DNA from: an uncultured Bacteroidales bacterium
GTDB lineage: Bacteria > Bacteroidota > Bacteroidia > Bacteroidales > F082
Reading direction: 5' to 3'
Assembly: GCA_937902805.1 (NCBI GenBank)
Contig: CALEMB010000103.1
Span: 8,694-72,693, forward strand
Length of the DNA stretch: 64,000 bases
Made by a program: the position numbers and the translations under genes
In this document: piece by piece, positions 36,201-43,156 of the stretch
Layout of the letters: the number at the start of each line of letters is the position of its first letter
Numbering within the stretch: the first letter of the stretch is position 1
The notes under the pieces: model-generated
Databases searched by the model: none
What the model saw: only the letters and a program-made list of their open reading frames with translations
Told to the model about the DNA's origin: nothing

Positions 36201-36614
36201 GCCTTGAGATCCCTGAGCTTGTCGAAGGGCCGAAGGGCCGACCCCTTTGCTAGAGTTTTCCATCTGATGGCTCAGCTGTATGGTATTCAGCAGCTTGTCC
36301 TTGATTTCGGGGAAAAACCTACCGATAAGTACCGAGGCCTGTTCCACCGACATCTTCTTACGGAAACGGATGAGGTTGACCAGAGGAATGAGGAAATGAT
36401 ACACCAATACAAAGCCGCTGCCCACCAGCAAAAATAGGAACAACACAAAGCGACCCTTGGACGGGAACCATGAGAAATATTCCAATCCATTGATGAGCAA
36501 ATAGAAGACAATCCACAACACGGCACCCACCAACACGCCTTGTATCAGGCGGTTAAGGTAGTACTTCCGCGTGAAGCCCTCGATTTTCTCTATCAATTTA
36601 TTAGGTGCAGACAT
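33228..36614 (-). CDS. DUF4175 membrane protein with long Q/M/E-rich coiled coil
   Basis: 1128 residues from the ATG MSAPNKLIEKIEGF; a longer reading would enter the tRNA terminator. Three N-terminal membrane helices (about 28-45, 55-80, 178-196) bracket FFPEIKDKLLNTIQL, the DUF4175 signature. Residues ~200-610 look like beta-rich extracytoplasmic domains, and ~610-1090 are a very long coiled coil rich in Gln, Met, Asn and Glu (LLEEMPREQMQQMMQ). The gene is widespread in Bacteroidetes next to ybeY, yet its function is unknown. A short repeat insertion (residues ~126-137, GPSALRQAQGSQ) lies after the signature motif. Confidence 0.8.
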   Translation of the reverse strand: MSAPNKLIEKIEGFTRKYYLNRLIQGVLVGAVLWIVFYLLINGLEYFSWFPSKGRFVLFLFLLVGSGFVLVYHFLIPLVNLIRFRKKMSVEQASVLIGRFFPEIKDKLLNTIQLSHQMENSSKGVGPSALRQAQGSQGLGTSADNALLAATIEQRSARLSPIHFSDAVDLRGNLKWLGVFFGLLLLLILLMVFLPSFAVQPTQRIVNYEQSFEKPLPYQVEIDQDEIETTQGQEVKFNIHVTGGRIPDAFYVKSELGQQLMTKGSVNDFSYTFKNLYNDLTFNVVGGEYTSRPIHITVHPNPTLLSYRCGVRYPAYIHRSNETLEAKTRLIVPQGTNLTFNFITRDTEKVILTRDSLVTDLTAKDDVFEYQFVAGQSTKFEIQVENTWNNTLDPLPFSVDVLPDAYPDIRVESFDEELSTDVYFSGLVTDDYGFTRLTFNCKVKEPIEKNIVKTVPLDLKQTRSSFFYQFNMDSLGIMPGQDMEVYFEIWDNDGYHGPKSKRSETFTYYKPSEAALDSIADQSSEDIMDRLSEKSQEANKLQDEIEKMLQDLVQKKDLDWSDKEKMKDLMERQQQIQEEWNKLQEEQDKLSDFMKEHNLGNEDLIKKQEQINKLFNEVIPEELQKLMEQIDKLLEEMPREQMQQMMQNIKQNNQSLQDLLDRNLALLEQLKMEKDLTDLANKLDKLGEDLQNENADNQNQAEGENGDQNGDQKSAEEAKEKFDKMMNELDQLLEKNKDLQQPFNMEKDEEMEQDINQNLDDAMQNEQNGNQQQSQSQKQQAGKKMQKMAQNMMSMMQMGGMEQMAEDAHLMRILLENVVHASHEQEALMTDIASLRTDDPSLVQKIVQQKEIADNFNMVRDSLRNLAMRQPMVQNFIFDELHTIENQTENAMKYLNGLKLSQATRHQQTAMMSMNNLALMIAESLEEMEDSMESMGMGQSCPKPKPGQSGKSSKNMQQLQKQLGEQLKQMQQQMQQMEKSGQPMPNMSEEFARMAAEQETIRQGMQQMLKEMKENGQLGDDGLNEIIKDMEQLEEELVNKKINQQMIERSRRIESRMLESQKAQEKREQEEKRKSNEYKGSHFDRKIDEYLYEQSLKKNQEFLRTNPIEYAPYYKDKINDYYLKKNTH
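36211..36239 (-). repeat. CTTCGACAAGCTCAGGG-type repeat inside the DUF4175 gene
   Basis: On the plus strand CCCTGAGCTTGTCGAAGGG is followed by CGAAGGGCC. It is in frame and encodes ALRQAQGSQ. The same sequence type is a common dispersed repeat of bacterial genomes. Confidence 0.7.
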
Positions 36615-36622
36615 ATCAGGTG

Positions 36623-36630
36623 CAAAGATA
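36623..36630 (-). promoter_or_regulatory. promoter of the DUF4175-ybeY unit
   Basis: TATCTTTG on the minus strand, 8 bp before the ATG, directly after the tRNA-Thr terminator. The transcript would have almost no leader. Confidence 0.5.
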
Positions 36631-36664
36631 CAAAAAAATGAGAACCCGCAGGTTCTCATTTTTT
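36631..36664 (-). terminator. intrinsic terminator of tRNA-Thr
   Basis: Arms ATGAGAACC and GGTTCTCAT (9 bp) with a 4-base loop, flanked by A- and T-runs, so it could work on both strands. It lies 8 bp past the tRNA end. Confidence 0.85.
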
Positions 36665-36671
36665 TGTCTAG

Positions 36672-36744
<73 letters not shown>

Positions 36745-36759
36745 TTCTCAATGCGGCTG

Positions 36760-36767
36760 CAAAAATA
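36760..36767 (-). promoter_or_regulatory. promoter of tRNA-Thr
   Basis: TATTTTTG on the minus strand, 15 bp upstream of the tRNA, with a TTTG at 36790-36793. Confidence 0.5.
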
Positions 36768-36908
36768 CAACTTTTTGGGAAATGTTATACAAAAAATGAA
36801 TAAAATTTCTTTGCTTACTCATGCCATATTGATTCATTATTTGATGCTTCTGTATAACAATGTCATAACTTAGAGGTATCAATGCCATACCCTATACAAG
36901 GTCTTGAT

Positions 36909-36984
36909 AAAGTCATAGTAAAGTCATAGTAAAGTCTCGGTTAAGTTTCGGTTGAGTCTCGGTTAAGTTTCGGTTGGGTCTCGG
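36909..36984. repeat. short tandem repeats in a 552-bp gene-free stretch
   Basis: Two copies of AAAGTCATAGT are followed by 2.3 copies of a 22-bp unit beginning GTCTCGGTTAAGTTTCGG. The stretch from 36745 to 37296 has no gene; besides these repeats it holds the tRNA-Thr and blaI promoters and one orphan minus-strand promoter. Confidence 0.8.
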
Positions 36985-37115
36985 TCTGCTTCTTCCATTT
37001 TACCCCATACATTCCAACTCTCAACCCCTCCCCTACCCTATTGTAATCGGTATAGCATCAAGAAAAAAGTTTTATAAACTCATCGACATGCTTTTTTCTC
37101 TTTTCTCGCTCGCTG

Positions 37116-37123
37116 CAAAGATA
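37116..37123 (-). promoter_or_regulatory. orphan minus-strand promoter element
   Basis: TATCTTTG on the minus strand; no open reading frame follows for ~370 bp, down to tRNA-Thr. It could drive a small RNA or add to tRNA-Thr expression. Confidence 0.3.
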
Positions 37124-37212
37124 CAAATTTTCGCCCAATTTACCATGTTTTTTCGTTTTTTGTTTATATATATGTTGAAAAATCAACGATTTAAAAATTT
37201 TCTACCGAAAAA

Positions 37213-37242
37213 TACAACAAAAAAACTAAAAAATTAGTTGTA
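37213..37242. promoter_or_regulatory. candidate BlaI operator
   Basis: TACAAC and GTTGTA form an inverted repeat with an 18-base spacer; inside it ACTAA and TTAGT form a second dyad. The site covers the -33 region of the blaI promoter, where BlaI/MecI repressors bind their TACA-TGTA dyads. Confidence 0.45.
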
Positions 37243-37258
37243 TATGTAAAATATTCTC

Positions 37259-37266
37259 TATATTTG
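37259..37266 (+). promoter_or_regulatory. promoter of the blaI-M56 operon
   Basis: TATATTTG with TTG 18 bp upstream, 30 bp before the blaI start. Confidence 0.6.
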
Positions 37267-37296
37267 CAGCGTTATATCATCAAAAAGACCACAGCC

Positions 37297-37671
37297 ATGA
37301 AAGAATTGACTAAAGGAGAGGAACAAGTGATGCAAGTCATCTGGAGCATCGATCAGGGCTTTGCCAACGAGATTATGGCGGCCTTCCCCGAGCCCAAGCC
37401 GGCCTACAACACCGTGCTGACCGTCATCAAGATATTGGAAAACAAAGGCTTCGTGAAACACGAGACCTTCTGCCGCGCCAACCGCTATTCTGCTGCCATT
37501 AGTAAAGAGGAGTATTCAAAGCATTTCCTCGGCAGCGTGGTGGAACGCTATTTCAACAATTCCTATTTAGACCTCGTTTCGGCCTTCGCCAAAAAGGAGA
37601 ACTTCAGCGTTGAGGAACTGGAGGAAATGAGAAAAACCATCGACGAGGCCATCGCCTCAGAAAGGAGTTAA
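37297..37671 (+). CDS. blaI: BlaI/MecI-type transcriptional repressor
   Basis: 124 residues from the ATG MKELTKGEEQVMQVIW; an earlier in-frame ATG would begin at the promoter. The winged helix of the family is seen in AYNTVLTVIKILENKGFVKHE (21 residues, cited in part: YNTVLTVIKILE), followed by a C-terminal dimer region (HFLGSVVERYF). Such repressors are cleaved when the membrane protease partner is activated. The partner gene follows after 3 bp. No beta-lactamase or penicillin-binding-protein gene is adjacent, so the regulon is unknown. Confidence 0.92.
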   Translation: MKELTKGEEQVMQVIWSIDQGFANEIMAAFPEPKPAYNTVLTVIKILENKGFVKHETFCRANRYSAAISKEEYSKHFLGSVVERYFNNSYLDLVSAFAKKENFSVEELEEMRKTIDEAIASERS

Positions 37672-37674
37672 GCC

Positions 37675-39678
37675 ATGAACGCACAAGAATTAATCATCGG
37701 TCACGTGCTGCCCATCGCAGCCACCGTCGCGGTGCTTTGGTTGGTGTATCGCCTATTGTTCCGCAATAGCAACCGCCTGAAATTCAACCGTTTCTTCCTG
37801 CTGACGAGCATGCTGTTGGCTTTGGCCATGCCCTTGCTTGGCCTGCTTTCAGGGATGGAAGTGCCGCAGATGGCGACCTTGAAACAAAACATGTTCAACG
37901 GCATGATGTTGAGCGAAGTCGTCGTGACGCCCGACGGTCAGCCCGTCTTGCCCGAAGTGACGGTGACCACCAATACTACGCCTTCACGTTTCAGCCTATG
38001 GCAAGTCTTTGTCGGTATTTATTTAATAGGTGTCGGCGTGATGACGCTGCTGTTTCTCATCAAGTTGGGAAGACTCGTGGTGCTCATCATCCGTTCGCCC
38101 AAACGTAAGATGAGTAGCTGCACGGCAGTGTTTACTGGTCGTGAACAAGGCTCGTTTTCCTTTTTCCGTTATGCCTTTTTCCCCAACGAAAATGTGGACC
38201 CCGACATTATGAGGCACGAGATGAGCCACATCACCCACCACCATTCGTGGGATATCCTCTTCGCCGAGGTGATGATGATACTGCAGTGGTTTAACCCTTT
38301 CATCTATCTGTATAAGAAGGAGTTGCAGAGCCTTCATGAATATCAGGCCGACCGCGACGTGGTGGCCACCGGCGTTGACAAAAAGAACTACATGATGCTG
38401 ATTCTGCAGCAGTGCACGGCTGTCGATTTCAGCGGAATGAGCAATAACTTCAGTTTAATCCTTACCAAAAAACGAATCAAGATGATTACAAGAAACGAAA
38501 AGGCCAAGGGCCTCTGGTGGAGGCTCTTGGCAACATTGCCGGTGTTGGCCGTCCTGATGATTGCCAACACGAAAGTGACGGCACAAGAACAACAACCCGA
38601 GAAAAAACAGATTAATGTCGAAATCGGGCAATTCGAAATTTTTGACGACAATGGCTTCCCGATGGATTTGACGGATACCATCATCTATAACGAAGACGGT
38701 TCATACGTCCATTTTAAGACTACCGAAGCCCCCGACCCGATGACAGGCGAGATGCGCAGCAAAATCACAGCCACTTCCTGTAATGCCGATGGAACGCCCA
38801 ACGAAAACATCAAATTCACTATCAACGCGATAGAGAAACACGGTGATACGACGATGTACACCGTCGAGCCGTTCACTCTCGATGCTGACAATTTCAGACT
38901 CAGCATCCAAACCACGGAAGACAATCCTGTTCAGATTATAAGGAATAACAACGACAGCATCTATCAAATCGTTGAAGAGATGCCTCAATTCCCAGGTGGA
39001 GAAAAGGCCATGATGGAATACGTCGCCAAAAATGTCAAATATCCTCAGGAGGCAAAAGACAAGGAAATCCAAGGTAGGGTGTTTGTGGGTTTTGTCGTTG
39101 AAAAAGACGGCAGCGTTTCCACTGTGAAAGTCTTGCGGGGCATCGGCGGTGGCTGCGATGAAGAGGCTGTTCGTGTTGTCAGTTCTATGCCGAAATGGAA
39201 GCCTGGTATTAAAGATGGCAAGCCTGTCCGTGTTAGCTACATGATGCCGCTTAATTTTAAGTTAACGGAGGGCCAACCTGCAAAGCCTTCAAAAAAAGCT
39301 GACGCAAACAAACCGGATATGAAACCTGATAAAGACGGTGTCTATCAAATCGCAGAGGAAATGCCACGATTCCCCGGCGACGACAAAGCCTTGATGGTAT
39401 ATCTCCAGAAGAATCTGATCATGCCTGAGAAATACAAAGGCAACACTGATGAAAACCCAAGTTTGGCCGAATACCGTACGTTTGTCAAGTTTGTGGTCAA
39501 CGAAGACGGCTCGATTTCTGACATTCAGTTGCTCAGGAAGTCAGCCGAGTTCAAGGACCTGGACGAAGAGGCTATCCAAGTGGTGAAGTCCATGCCGAAC
39601 TGGGAACCTGGCAAGATAGAAGGCAAACCCGTGAAGGTTTATTTTAACCTTCCCATTGTATTCAAATTCAGGAAATAA
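37675..39678 (+). CDS. BlaR1-like M56 metalloprotease with two TonB C-terminal-like domains
   Basis: 667 residues. Four membrane helices (about 8-25, 36-55, 110-130, 285-302) surround an M56 protease domain with HEMSH (181-185) and HEYQADRD. After the last helix an extracytoplasmic part carries two TonB C-terminal-like domains: one from QFPGGEKAMMEYVAKNVKYP (about 440-525), the other from RFPGDDKALMVYLQKN (about 565-666). The PGG-ALM...YP-A pattern is that of Bacteroidetes M56/TonB proteins. It probably senses an envelope signal and cleaves BlaI. The penicillin-binding domain of true BlaR1 is absent. Confidence 0.87.
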   Translation: MNAQELIIGHVLPIAATVAVLWLVYRLLFRNSNRLKFNRFFLLTSMLLALAMPLLGLLSGMEVPQMATLKQNMFNGMMLSEVVVTPDGQPVLPEVTVTTNTTPSRFSLWQVFVGIYLIGVGVMTLLFLIKLGRLVVLIIRSPKRKMSSCTAVFTGREQGSFSFFRYAFFPNENVDPDIMRHEMSHITHHHSWDILFAEVMMILQWFNPFIYLYKKELQSLHEYQADRDVVATGVDKKNYMMLILQQCTAVDFSGMSNNFSLILTKKRIKMITRNEKAKGLWWRLLATLPVLAVLMIANTKVTAQEQQPEKKQINVEIGQFEIFDDNGFPMDLTDTIIYNEDGSYVHFKTTEAPDPMTGEMRSKITATSCNADGTPNENIKFTINAIEKHGDTTMYTVEPFTLDADNFRLSIQTTEDNPVQIIRNNNDSIYQIVEEMPQFPGGEKAMMEYVAKNVKYPQEAKDKEIQGRVFVGFVVEKDGSVSTVKVLRGIGGGCDEEAVRVVSSMPKWKPGIKDGKPVRVSYMMPLNFKLTEGQPAKPSKKADANKPDMKPDKDGVYQIAEEMPRFPGDDKALMVYLQKNLIMPEKYKGNTDENPSLAEYRTFVKFVVNEDGSISDIQLLRKSAEFKDLDEEAIQVVKSMPNWEPGKIEGKPVKVYFNLPIVFKFRK

Positions 39679-39695
39679 TCCGATTCATAGGGCTA

Positions 39696-39722
39696 TAGGG
39701 CTGCCGTATCACGGCAGCCCTA
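39696..39722 (+). terminator. 12-bp hairpin after the M56 gene
   Basis: Perfect arms TAGGGCTGCCGT and ACGGCAGCCCTA with loop ATC, 17 bp past the stop. There is no T-run, so it may be an mRNA 3' stabiliser or a weak terminator. The rest of the gap up to 39899 shows no gene. Confidence 0.55.
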
Positions 39723-39899
39723 ATCTATTAATAGCGAACAAACTGACTTGTGGTTGAGTCAAGTTGGTTCTAGTTTTGGTGTAGCTTCATTATCAATGCA
39801 TTACAGTCTATTGGTTTTACTCCCCTTTTGCTCCCCTATTGTCCCCCTTTTGGGCAACTCCAAGGTAACTACGACACACCTCATAGATAACAAGAAGGA

Positions 39900-40541
39900 T
39901 CAATTAAGGATCAACTGTTCCCACCGAATCTTTGGGACGAACTGCACGCCGTCGTTGTCGCGATAATACGCTAGTTTGTCGCCAGCATCGACGGCCTGCA
40001 GTTTAATGGTCTCATTGCCTTTGCCGATGGCCAAAATCAACAGCGGCTCGTAGGGCAACTGAAACGCTTCTGTAATCTTTGCCTTGTTGAAAGCTCCAAT
40101 CATAATCCCGTTGAGACCCATCTCGGTGGCTTTCAGCAACATGCTTTGCGCAGCAATGCCCAGGTCGATGTCGACAAACTTGTTTTCAGGAATCGTGCTG
40201 CAAATGATAATAAAGGCTTCGGGCTCGGTACCAGGGTAGGGGAGGTGCAGTTCAGGTAACAACCCACCGAGTTTCATGTTTTGCACGATGATATCAGCAC
40301 CCGTTTCCTTGGTCACTAACTTGAAGCGAAGCACCTGTTGGTTTTTTGCAGAGGCGATTTTGGTGTTCACCGCCACAATGCGCTCCAACATCTCGCGCTT
40401 TACCACATAGTCCTTCTGGTAGCCTCGATAACTACGGTTTTTCTCAAACAGCATGTCAATTGAGGTGTGCTTTACCACGGTCTTCTTGGCACCTTTGCCA
40501 AAGACTTCCTCATAGCGTTTTTCCAAATATCCGTCGGCCAT
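39900..40541 (-). CDS. nitroreductase-family flavoprotein
   Basis: 213 residues. The FMN-binding nitroreductase fold is seen in FEKNRSYRGYQKDYVVKREML, IVAVNTKIASAKNQQVLRF and the C-terminal IDLGIAAQSMLLKATEMGLNG, shortened from longer runs. Likely a homodimer reducing quinones or nitro compounds with NAD(P)H. Eleven bp separate it from the upstream LolA-like gene. Confidence 0.83.
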   Translation of the reverse strand: MADGYLEKRYEEVFGKGAKKTVVKHTSIDMLFEKNRSYRGYQKDYVVKREMLERIVAVNTKIASAKNQQVLRFKLVTKETGADIIVQNMKLGGLLPELHLPYPGTEPEAFIIICSTIPENKFVDIDLGIAAQSMLLKATEMGLNGIMIGAFNKAKITEAFQLPYEPLLILAIGKGNETIKLQAVDAGDKLAYYRDNDGVQFVPKIRWEQLILN

Positions 40542-40552
40542 TTGTTGTTGAA

Positions 40553-41188
40553 TTAGCGTTCGTCGATGATTTTGGCATTTGGGAAATCGGCGGGATTAAA
40601 GGTGACCTGCTTGTCCGTCACGCCAATCTTGAAGTTCTCCATCGAGATGCCGATGCCATGTGCCTTGGTCTTCAGGTAGATGCAGGAATAGTCGGCTTTT
40701 GAAACAGCTATATTCATCCGCTTTGGGTCGTCCTTGTCTTTGTTCGACTTGTTTTTCTTGCACAAGATGTACCACACCTTATCGTCGGTCTTTTTCTCAA
40801 AAGAGAGGTCGTAACCTTTTGTGGCACCTTTGGCGAGATCCACATTGCCTGAGTTTTCCTTGCTTTCTTTTGGCTTGGCGTTGGTAATTTTCACCTCGTT
40901 GGTTTCGGGGTCATAATCCCAATCGGTCACGCCGTCGCTCCAACTGATGTTTTTCTTGCCATCGTTGTACAGTTCTATCTTCAGTTTGTCGCCCAGGGCA
41001 TAATTGGTGGATCGGAACTCGCCGATGATGGGAATGGGCATGATGAAATCGAAGGACATACCGAGGGAATCGCCTTTGCTGAGCTTTGCGCTCATGCGTT
41101 CGACGACTTCTTCAGGGGTTTGTGCTAAGAGGTTTGCAGGGGCTATCATCGCCACGACAAAGCAGATAATCAATGCTATACGTTTCAT
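40553..41188 (-). CDS. LolA-like outer-membrane lipoprotein carrier
   Basis: 211 residues from the ATG with a signal peptide (MKRIALIICFVVAMIAPANL). TPEEVVERMSAKLSKGDS, a shallow-groove beta sheet pattern (SWSDGVTDWDYDPETNEV, KIELYN) and the C-terminal VTFNPADFPNAKIID resemble LolA. It would carry lipoproteins across the periplasm. Residues ~135-160 are rich in lysine (CKKNKSNKDKDDPKR). A promoter lies 42 bp upstream. Confidence 0.7.
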   Translation of the reverse strand: MKRIALIICFVVAMIAPANLLAQTPEEVVERMSAKLSKGDSLGMSFDFIMPIPIIGEFRSTNYALGDKLKIELYNDGKKNISWSDGVTDWDYDPETNEVKITNAKPKESKENSGNVDLAKGATKGYDLSFEKKTDDKVWYILCKKNKSNKDKDDPKRMNIAVSKADYSCIYLKTKAHGIGISMENFKIGVTDKQVTFNPADFPNAKIIDER

Positions 41189-41230
41189 TTGTTGTTGGGT
41201 CGCACGGGTTTGGTTGGCGGTGCGACGTGG

Positions 41231-41238
41231 CAAAAATA
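41231..41238 (-). promoter_or_regulatory. promoter of the LolA-like gene
   Basis: TATTTTTG on the minus strand, 42 bp before the start. Confidence 0.5.
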
Positions 41239-41306
41239 GAAAAAATCGAAGATTTCAACATTTTAAGTGAAAAGAATTTCAAAATATTGAGCTATGGCTT
41301 TTTTTG

Positions 41307-41314
41307 TATCTTTG
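41307..41314 (+). promoter_or_regulatory. promoter of the dicarboxylate symporter gene
   Basis: TATCTTTG on the plus strand, ahead of the symporter start; this rules out the in-frame ATG at 41294. Confidence 0.6.
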
Positions 41315-41332
41315 CAGCACAACGAAGCACCG

Positions 41333-42580
41333 ATGAAATTAAATGCAATGAAAAATCTAAAGCTGAAAAAGCCATCCTTGACTGTTCAAATTGGCATCGC
41401 ATTGGTATTGGCAGTGCTGGCTGGTATATTGCTGAGAAACCAAGCCGACTTTGTCAACCAATATATCAAGCCCTTCGGCATCATTTTCTTGAACCTGCTG
41501 AAGTTCATCGTGGTGCCGCTGGTACTTTTTTCCATCATGGCGGGTATCTTGTCGATGAATGATGTCTCAAAGGTCGGCAAATTGGGACTTCGTGTCCTGC
41601 TTTATTTCATAGTGACGACCCTCTTCGCAGTGACGTTGGGACTGGTTGTGCCTTCCTTGTTGAGAGGTATCTTGCCAGTCATTCATATCAACACGGAAAT
41701 GACGGCAGAAACCATCGAAACGCATCATTTCTCAGTGATGGATCAGATAGTGAACATGTTTCCGAGCAACATCCTTGAGCCGGTGGGCTCAATGGAGATG
41801 ATGCAAGTCATCGTGATAGCCTTGTTTTTCGGCATCGCTATGGTGCATGTGGGGGAGAAGGGAGAGATGGCTCGAAAAGTGACGTTGAGCTTCAGCGATG
41901 TAGTGTGCAAAATCCTGGAATACATCATGGCGCTGGCACCCATCGGCGTGTTCTGCATGCTGGTTCCCGTGGTGGTCGACAACGGACCTGTGGTGTTGGG
42001 TTCGTATGCCGCCCTGTTGGCCTTAGCTTACTTTTGTTTCTTTGTCCACGCAGGGGTGGTCTATTCCTCGGCAGTGGGTCTGCTGGGAGGCCTCTCGCCG
42101 CTGAAGTTTTTCAAGGGAATGCAGCCAGCCATGCTGTTTGCTTTCTCCAGCGATTCGTCGGTGGCCACGTTACCATATACGATGCAATGTACAGAGAAAT
42201 TAGGCGTTAATAAAGACATAGGCAGCTTTGTGCTGTCGTTGGGTGCGACCATCAACATGGACGGTGTAGCCATCTATTTGGGCGTAGCTTCGGTGTTTAT
42301 GGCCAATTGCTGTGGCATCGATCTTTCCATGAGTCAATATTTGGCCATTGCCTTTGCCTCGACGGTGGCTTCCATCGGTACCCCTGGCATCCCTGGGGGC
42401 AGTTTGGCCCTGATGGCGATGGTGTTCGCTTCGGCAGGCATCCCCGTCGAGTGTGTTGCCGTGGCTGCGGGCATAGACCGCATCATAGATATGGGTCGCA
42501 CCGTCATGTCGGTCACTGGTGACGCTTCCTGTGCTGTTGTGATGCAAAAACATATCTCTTTGTCTGAAACGGTAAATTAA
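41333..42580 (+). CDS. dicarboxylate/amino acid:cation symporter
   Basis: 415 residues; the ATG at 41348 (MKNLKLKK) is an equally possible start. The DAACS (GltP/DctA) family is clear from the eight-helix pattern and the substrate-site motifs SDSSVATLPYTMQC, GATINMDGVAIY and GTPGIPGGSLALM, plus the AAGIDRIIDMGRTVMSVTGD helix. It would take up glutamate, aspartate or C4-dicarboxylates with Na+ or H+. Confidence 0.92.
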   Translation: MKLNAMKNLKLKKPSLTVQIGIALVLAVLAGILLRNQADFVNQYIKPFGIIFLNLLKFIVVPLVLFSIMAGILSMNDVSKVGKLGLRVLLYFIVTTLFAVTLGLVVPSLLRGILPVIHINTEMTAETIETHHFSVMDQIVNMFPSNILEPVGSMEMMQVIVIALFFGIAMVHVGEKGEMARKVTLSFSDVVCKILEYIMALAPIGVFCMLVPVVVDNGPVVLGSYAALLALAYFCFFVHAGVVYSSAVGLLGGLSPLKFFKGMQPAMLFAFSSDSSVATLPYTMQCTEKLGVNKDIGSFVLSLGATINMDGVAIYLGVASVFMANCCGIDLSMSQYLAIAFASTVASIGTPGIPGGSLALMAMVFASAGIPVECVAVAAGIDRIIDMGRTVMSVTGDASCAVVMQKHISLSETVN

Positions 42581-42594
42581 AACTACATACTACT

Positions 42595-43140
42595 ATGGAA
42601 ACAATTTATGATTACAAAGCCCAGAACAACAAGGGCGCAGAAGTGGACATGGCCCAGTATCGCGGTCAAGTCCTGATGATTGTCAACACCGCTTCGAAGT
42701 GCGGTTTCACTCCCCAATACGATGGCTTGGAAGCCCTCTACCAGAAGTACAAGGACCAAGGTCTGGTCATTATTGGCTTCCCTTGCGACCAATTCGCCCA
42801 CCAAGAGCCCGGCAGTGACGAGGAAATCGCCGAATTCTGCCGTCTCAACCACGGCGTGACCTTCCCGTTGATGAAGAAAATCGACGTGAACGGCAAAGAC
42901 GCGCACCCCATCTACGAATACCTGAAGTCACAAGCCCCGACCGAGGAATACAAAGGCTTGAAAGCCAAGGCTTCACATACACTGTTCAAATCCATCAGCA
43001 AGAGCGTGGAGAAGGAGGGAGACATCATGTGGAACTTCACCAAATTCCTCATCTCGCGCGACGGTGCCACGGTGAAGCGTTTCCCGCCCACCACAACACC
43101 TGAAGAGATGGAGGCCGACATTGAACAGATGCTGAAATAA
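42595..43140 (+). CDS. glutathione peroxidase-family thiol peroxidase
   Basis: 181 residues. VNTASKCGFTPQYDGLE carries the peroxidatic cysteine (about 37), FPCDQFAHQEPG the resolving cysteine, and WNFTKFLISRDG the Trp-Asn active-site pair. As in other bacterial members cysteine replaces selenocysteine, so thioredoxin is the likely reductant. It lies 14 bp after the symporter gene. Confidence 0.93.
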   Translation: METIYDYKAQNNKGAEVDMAQYRGQVLMIVNTASKCGFTPQYDGLEALYQKYKDQGLVIIGFPCDQFAHQEPGSDEEIAEFCRLNHGVTFPLMKKIDVNGKDAHPIYEYLKSQAPTEEYKGLKAKASHTLFKSISKSVEKEGDIMWNFTKFLISRDGATVKRFPPTTTPEEMEADIEQMLK

Positions 43141-43156
43141 GAAAAACGGATGCAAA

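Noticed and set aside
36909..36984. Possible small CRISPR-like array
   Set aside because: Units are directly adjacent without spacers, and no cas genes are in the window.
37297..39678. Beta-lactam resistance cassette
   Set aside because: Only BlaI and an M56 protease without a penicillin-binding domain are present; no beta-lactamase or mecA-type gene is near.
39679..39899. Small gene between the M56 gene and the nitroreductase gene
   Set aside because: Only short frames without domain or promoter; the hairpin is the only clear feature.
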